DNA from: an uncultured Bacilli bacterium
Lineage (GTDB): Bacteria; Bacillota_I; Bacilli_A; RF39; UBA660
DNA length: 64,000 bases
NCBI GenBank assembly: GCA_910580185.1
Contig: CAJTWC010000006.1
Coordinates: 35,001-99,000, forward strand
Reading direction: 5' to 3'
Within the stretch, counting starts at the first letter, position 1; each line of letters starts with the position of its first letter. The notes under the pieces are model-generated. The model had not been told where the DNA came from, did not search any database, and saw only the letters and a list, made by a program, of their open reading frames with translations. The position numbers and the translations under genes are program-made. This document shows, one piece after another, positions 61,983 through 64,000 of this stretch.

Positions 61983-62381
61983 TTATTTATTATTTGTAAA
62001 ACGAGATACAAAATAATCAAAGCTATTTGTCAATCTTCCACCCCATCTTGGATTAGAATTAAGTATTGCTTCAATACGAATTATATCTTTAATATTTACT
62101 CTTTTAAAAGTTTGATTATATTTTGAGTCATTATCTCCAATTAGTTCATGCTTATCTTCATCTAAATTATCCCATGTCCAAAGATTAATATAGTCATGAA
62201 TCAAATCATCAAAATCATTATCATGAGTACGATACGGATCAGCAAATCCTATTTCTTCTGTTCCATTTCTCATATAACATTTTAGCATCATTCCATTAGT
62301 ATGTCTTAAAGATTCTTCGTTTAATAATTCTTCACTATTGATTTCACCATTTAATTTATAAAAAGTAATTTTATTATCCAT
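61983..62381 (-). CDS. Unknown protein beside the serine recombinase
   Basis: 132 residues, soluble, acidic. It lies 30 bases downstream of the recombinase on the same strand, with SD GAGAGG, so it is co-transcribed and possibly an accessory factor. No domain was recognised (LINLWTWDNLDEDKHELIG-type central part). Confidence 0.65.
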   Translation of the reverse strand: MDNKITFYKLNGEINSEELLNEESLRHTNGMMLKCYMRNGTEEIGFADPYRTHDNDFDDLIHDYINLWTWDNLDEDKHELIGDNDSKYNQTFKRVNIKDIIRIEAILNSNPRWGGRLTNSFDYFVSRFTNNK

Positions 62382-62411
62382 AATCTTGTACCTCTCATTT
62401 AGTTACTAATA

Positions 62412-64000
62412 TTATATATTATTTTTACCTTTTCTACCATAAGGATTACGAGCTAAATTTCTATTTTCATATTTAAAATTTATTTCTGCTACTACATCAT
62501 ATTTGTATTTAATAGTAATATTTCTATCTTTATCAATTACTATTTTATCTATGAGAGTATCAAACAATTCCTTTTTTGGTTTGTCTAAATCTAATAGTTT
62601 CTTAATCCTTTTTGTATAATTAGGTAAAATACTACTTTTATTTTTTATTTTATATTTTTTTACTTGTTCATTTTCAATACTTTCATTTATTTGCTTTAAT
62701 TTATTTTCTGATTCATTTGCTAATACTTTATAGGTATCTGCAGAAATTACGCCATCACATCTGTCATTATATAAAGTAGTTAATCTATTAGTTATCTTGT
62801 CTTTTTCAATTTGTAATCCCTTAATAACTTTATCAATATCAGTTGTTTCTTTATGAATATTTTTAACCACTTCATTATTTAATTCATTTATATCTAATTG
62901 TTTAATTAATTTAGATATTGATTTATTAATTTGTTCTAGTATTTGTTCTTCTAAATAATTATATGGATAAAAATGTGAGTAGCATCTTCCTCTTACTGGA
63001 TCTCTAGAATATCTATTACAATTAACACTCCAATAATCTAACTTTTGTCTATAAAGGACTGTTAGTCTATTTTGGCATTCTTTGCAAAACAATTTGCCTT
63101 CTAACAGTCTTTTTTCTCTGTTTGTCTTAACTTCATAATTTCTAGTATTTCTTTTTCTTAAAGTATTAACATAATTAAAGGTATCTTTATCTACTAGTGC
63201 TTCATGCGTATTTTCAACTATTATCCATAACTTTTCATCTAAAGTTATTTTCTTTTTAGATTTATAATTAACTTTTGTCTGAGTATGTTGAACTAAATCT
63301 CCAGTATAAATTCTGTTACTTAATATCTTTTTTACTGTAGAAATATTCCAGTTATCCCTGTCAATTAATCTTGATGAATAATTAGTCTTTTTATAGCCAC
63401 TTGGAGTTGGAACTTTTTCATTATTAAGTCTATTTGCTATTTCAGTAGGTCCAATTCCATCTGCTCTCCATTTAAAAATATTTTTAACTATAGGTGCAGT
63501 CTCTGGATTAGGTATTAAATGTCCTTTATCTTCTGGATCTCTCATATATCCAAAACATGGTAAACTTCCAACAAATTTTCCATTTTTTCTTTTTTCATTT
63601 AATACATTTCTTATTTTAACTGAATTTTGCTTACTATAATAATCATTACAAGCAATGATAAATGTTGATGAATCATTACTAGCTTGATTTTTAAAACTAT
63701 CATAAGATTCTAATATAGAAATAAATCTTATATTATTCTCTGGAAAAAATGTTTCAATATAATATCCAGTCATAACATGATCTCTACCTAATCTAGATAA
63801 ATCTTTAACTATGACACAGTTAATTTTTTTATTATTAATATCTTCTAACATTTTTTGAAATCCTGGTCTTTCAAAATCAGTTCCAGAGTATCCATCATCA
63901 ACATATTCTTTAACTAAGTTAAAATCATTATTTTTTACGAAACTCCTTAATAATTCTTTTTGATTAATTACACTTTCACTATCAGATTCATATTTTTTAT
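62412..64000 (-). CDS. Large serine recombinase, 5' end outside window
   Basis: Partial, at least 529 codons. The reading frame stays open to the window edge (upstream DDGYSGTDFERPGFQKM). The catalytic serine would be further upstream. Visible are KDLSRLGRD, a recombinase domain with GIGPTEIANRLN, a zinc ribbon (C...C in GKLFCKECQNRL and CNRYSRDPVRGRC), and a coiled-coil C-terminus. These enzymes integrate phages or conjugative elements at attB. The adjacent truncated LysM gene is the likely target. Confidence 0.9.
   Translation of the reverse strand, partial: KKYESDSESVINQKELLRSFVKNNDFNLVKEYVDDGYSGTDFERPGFQKMLEDINNKKINCVIVKDLSRLGRDHVMTGYYIETFFPENNIRFISILESYDSFKNQASNDSSTFIIACNDYYSKQNSVKIRNVLNEKRKNGKFVGSLPCFGYMRDPEDKGHLIPNPETAPIVKNIFKWRADGIGPTEIANRLNNEKVPTPSGYKKTNYSSRLIDRDNWNISTVKKILSNRIYTGDLVQHTQTKVNYKSKKKITLDEKLWIIVENTHEALVDKDTFNYVNTLRKRNTRNYEVKTNREKRLLEGKLFCKECQNRLTVLYRQKLDYWSVNCNRYSRDPVRGRCYSHFYPYNYLEEQILEQINKSISKLIKQLDINELNNEVVKNIHKETTDIDKVIKGLQIEKDKITNRLTTLYNDRCDGVISADTYKVLANESENKLKQINESIENEQVKKYKIKNKSSILPNYTKRIKKLLDLDKPKKELFDTLIDKIVIDKDRNITIKYKYDVVAEINFKYENRNLARNPYGRKGKNNI

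Overview
The window looks like a chromosome segment of a low-GC, AT-rich Gram-positive bacterium of the Bacilli/Mollicutes-Clostridia type, probably a gut commensal. Supporting signs are the Shine-Dalgarno motifs (AGGAGG, GAGGTG), sigma-A promoters, a CIRCE heat-shock operator, D-Ala-D-Ala ligase, VanY-, SleB- and LysM-type wall proteins, PepC and YlmH. UGA is used as a stop (for example the HNH gene ending at 45118) and tRNA-Trp has a CCA anticodon, so the code is standard rather than Mycoplasma-like. No species can be named from sequence alone.

Layout. 1-1080 holds an IS with a DDE transposase. 1110-1260 has a possible small RNA. 1372-5067 is a minus-strand operon: MalY-like aminotransferase, PnuC, exonuclease III, a broken GNAT acetyltransferase, and YlmH. 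5127-12778 and 16071-17186 encode surface proteins: a 1724-residue papain-type protease with InlB-type repeats and a dockerin, a translationally coupled Ig-like membrane protein, and a membrane-anchored cohesin-like protein. PepC, an unknown gene and ddl lie between them. 17240-19742 is a NrtR-like Nudix regulator with two operators and two unknown genes. 19754-33853 is mostly housekeeping: Nudix hydrolases, tRNA-His, DinB, RsmI, a thioredoxin-like membrane protein, ClpB under CIRCE, polyprenyl synthase, MgtC, VanY and a ferritin-like protein. It also contains a frameshifted nucleotidyltransferase gene and a decayed DUF1016 gene.

34017-47409 is the most unusual region. A host tRNA-Trp gene is split in its anticodon loop by about 13.3 kb made of two tandem modules. 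Each module has a tyrosine recombinase, a 57-residue SymE-like protein, and cargo flanked by inverted repeats that end at a CTCCAAA core. Eight core sites can be mapped. Their orientation predicts module excision by recombination of direct sites and cargo inversion by recombination of inverted sites. The cargo looks defensive. Module 1 carries a PDDEXK protein, a membrane protein, a HEPN protein and a DUF4143 ATPase. Module 2 carries a PDDEXK protein, two zinc-ribbon membrane proteins and a three-gene ABC-3C system (HNH effector, small middle component, DUF2326 ATPase). The main plus-strand operon in each module starts with the same promoter and terminator-like leader.

47687-60711 returns to chromosomal genes: a DUF2975/XRE/DUF4173 operon, a kinase-like protein, pyrG behind an attenuator-like hairpin, a MacB-type exporter, TspO, a nucleosidase, a LysM protein with an apparently dead amidase domain, and a SleB-type hydrolase. 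At 60741-64000 a second amidase-LysM gene is cut off at its N-terminal side next to a large serine recombinase that runs off the window, so a second integrated element begins there.
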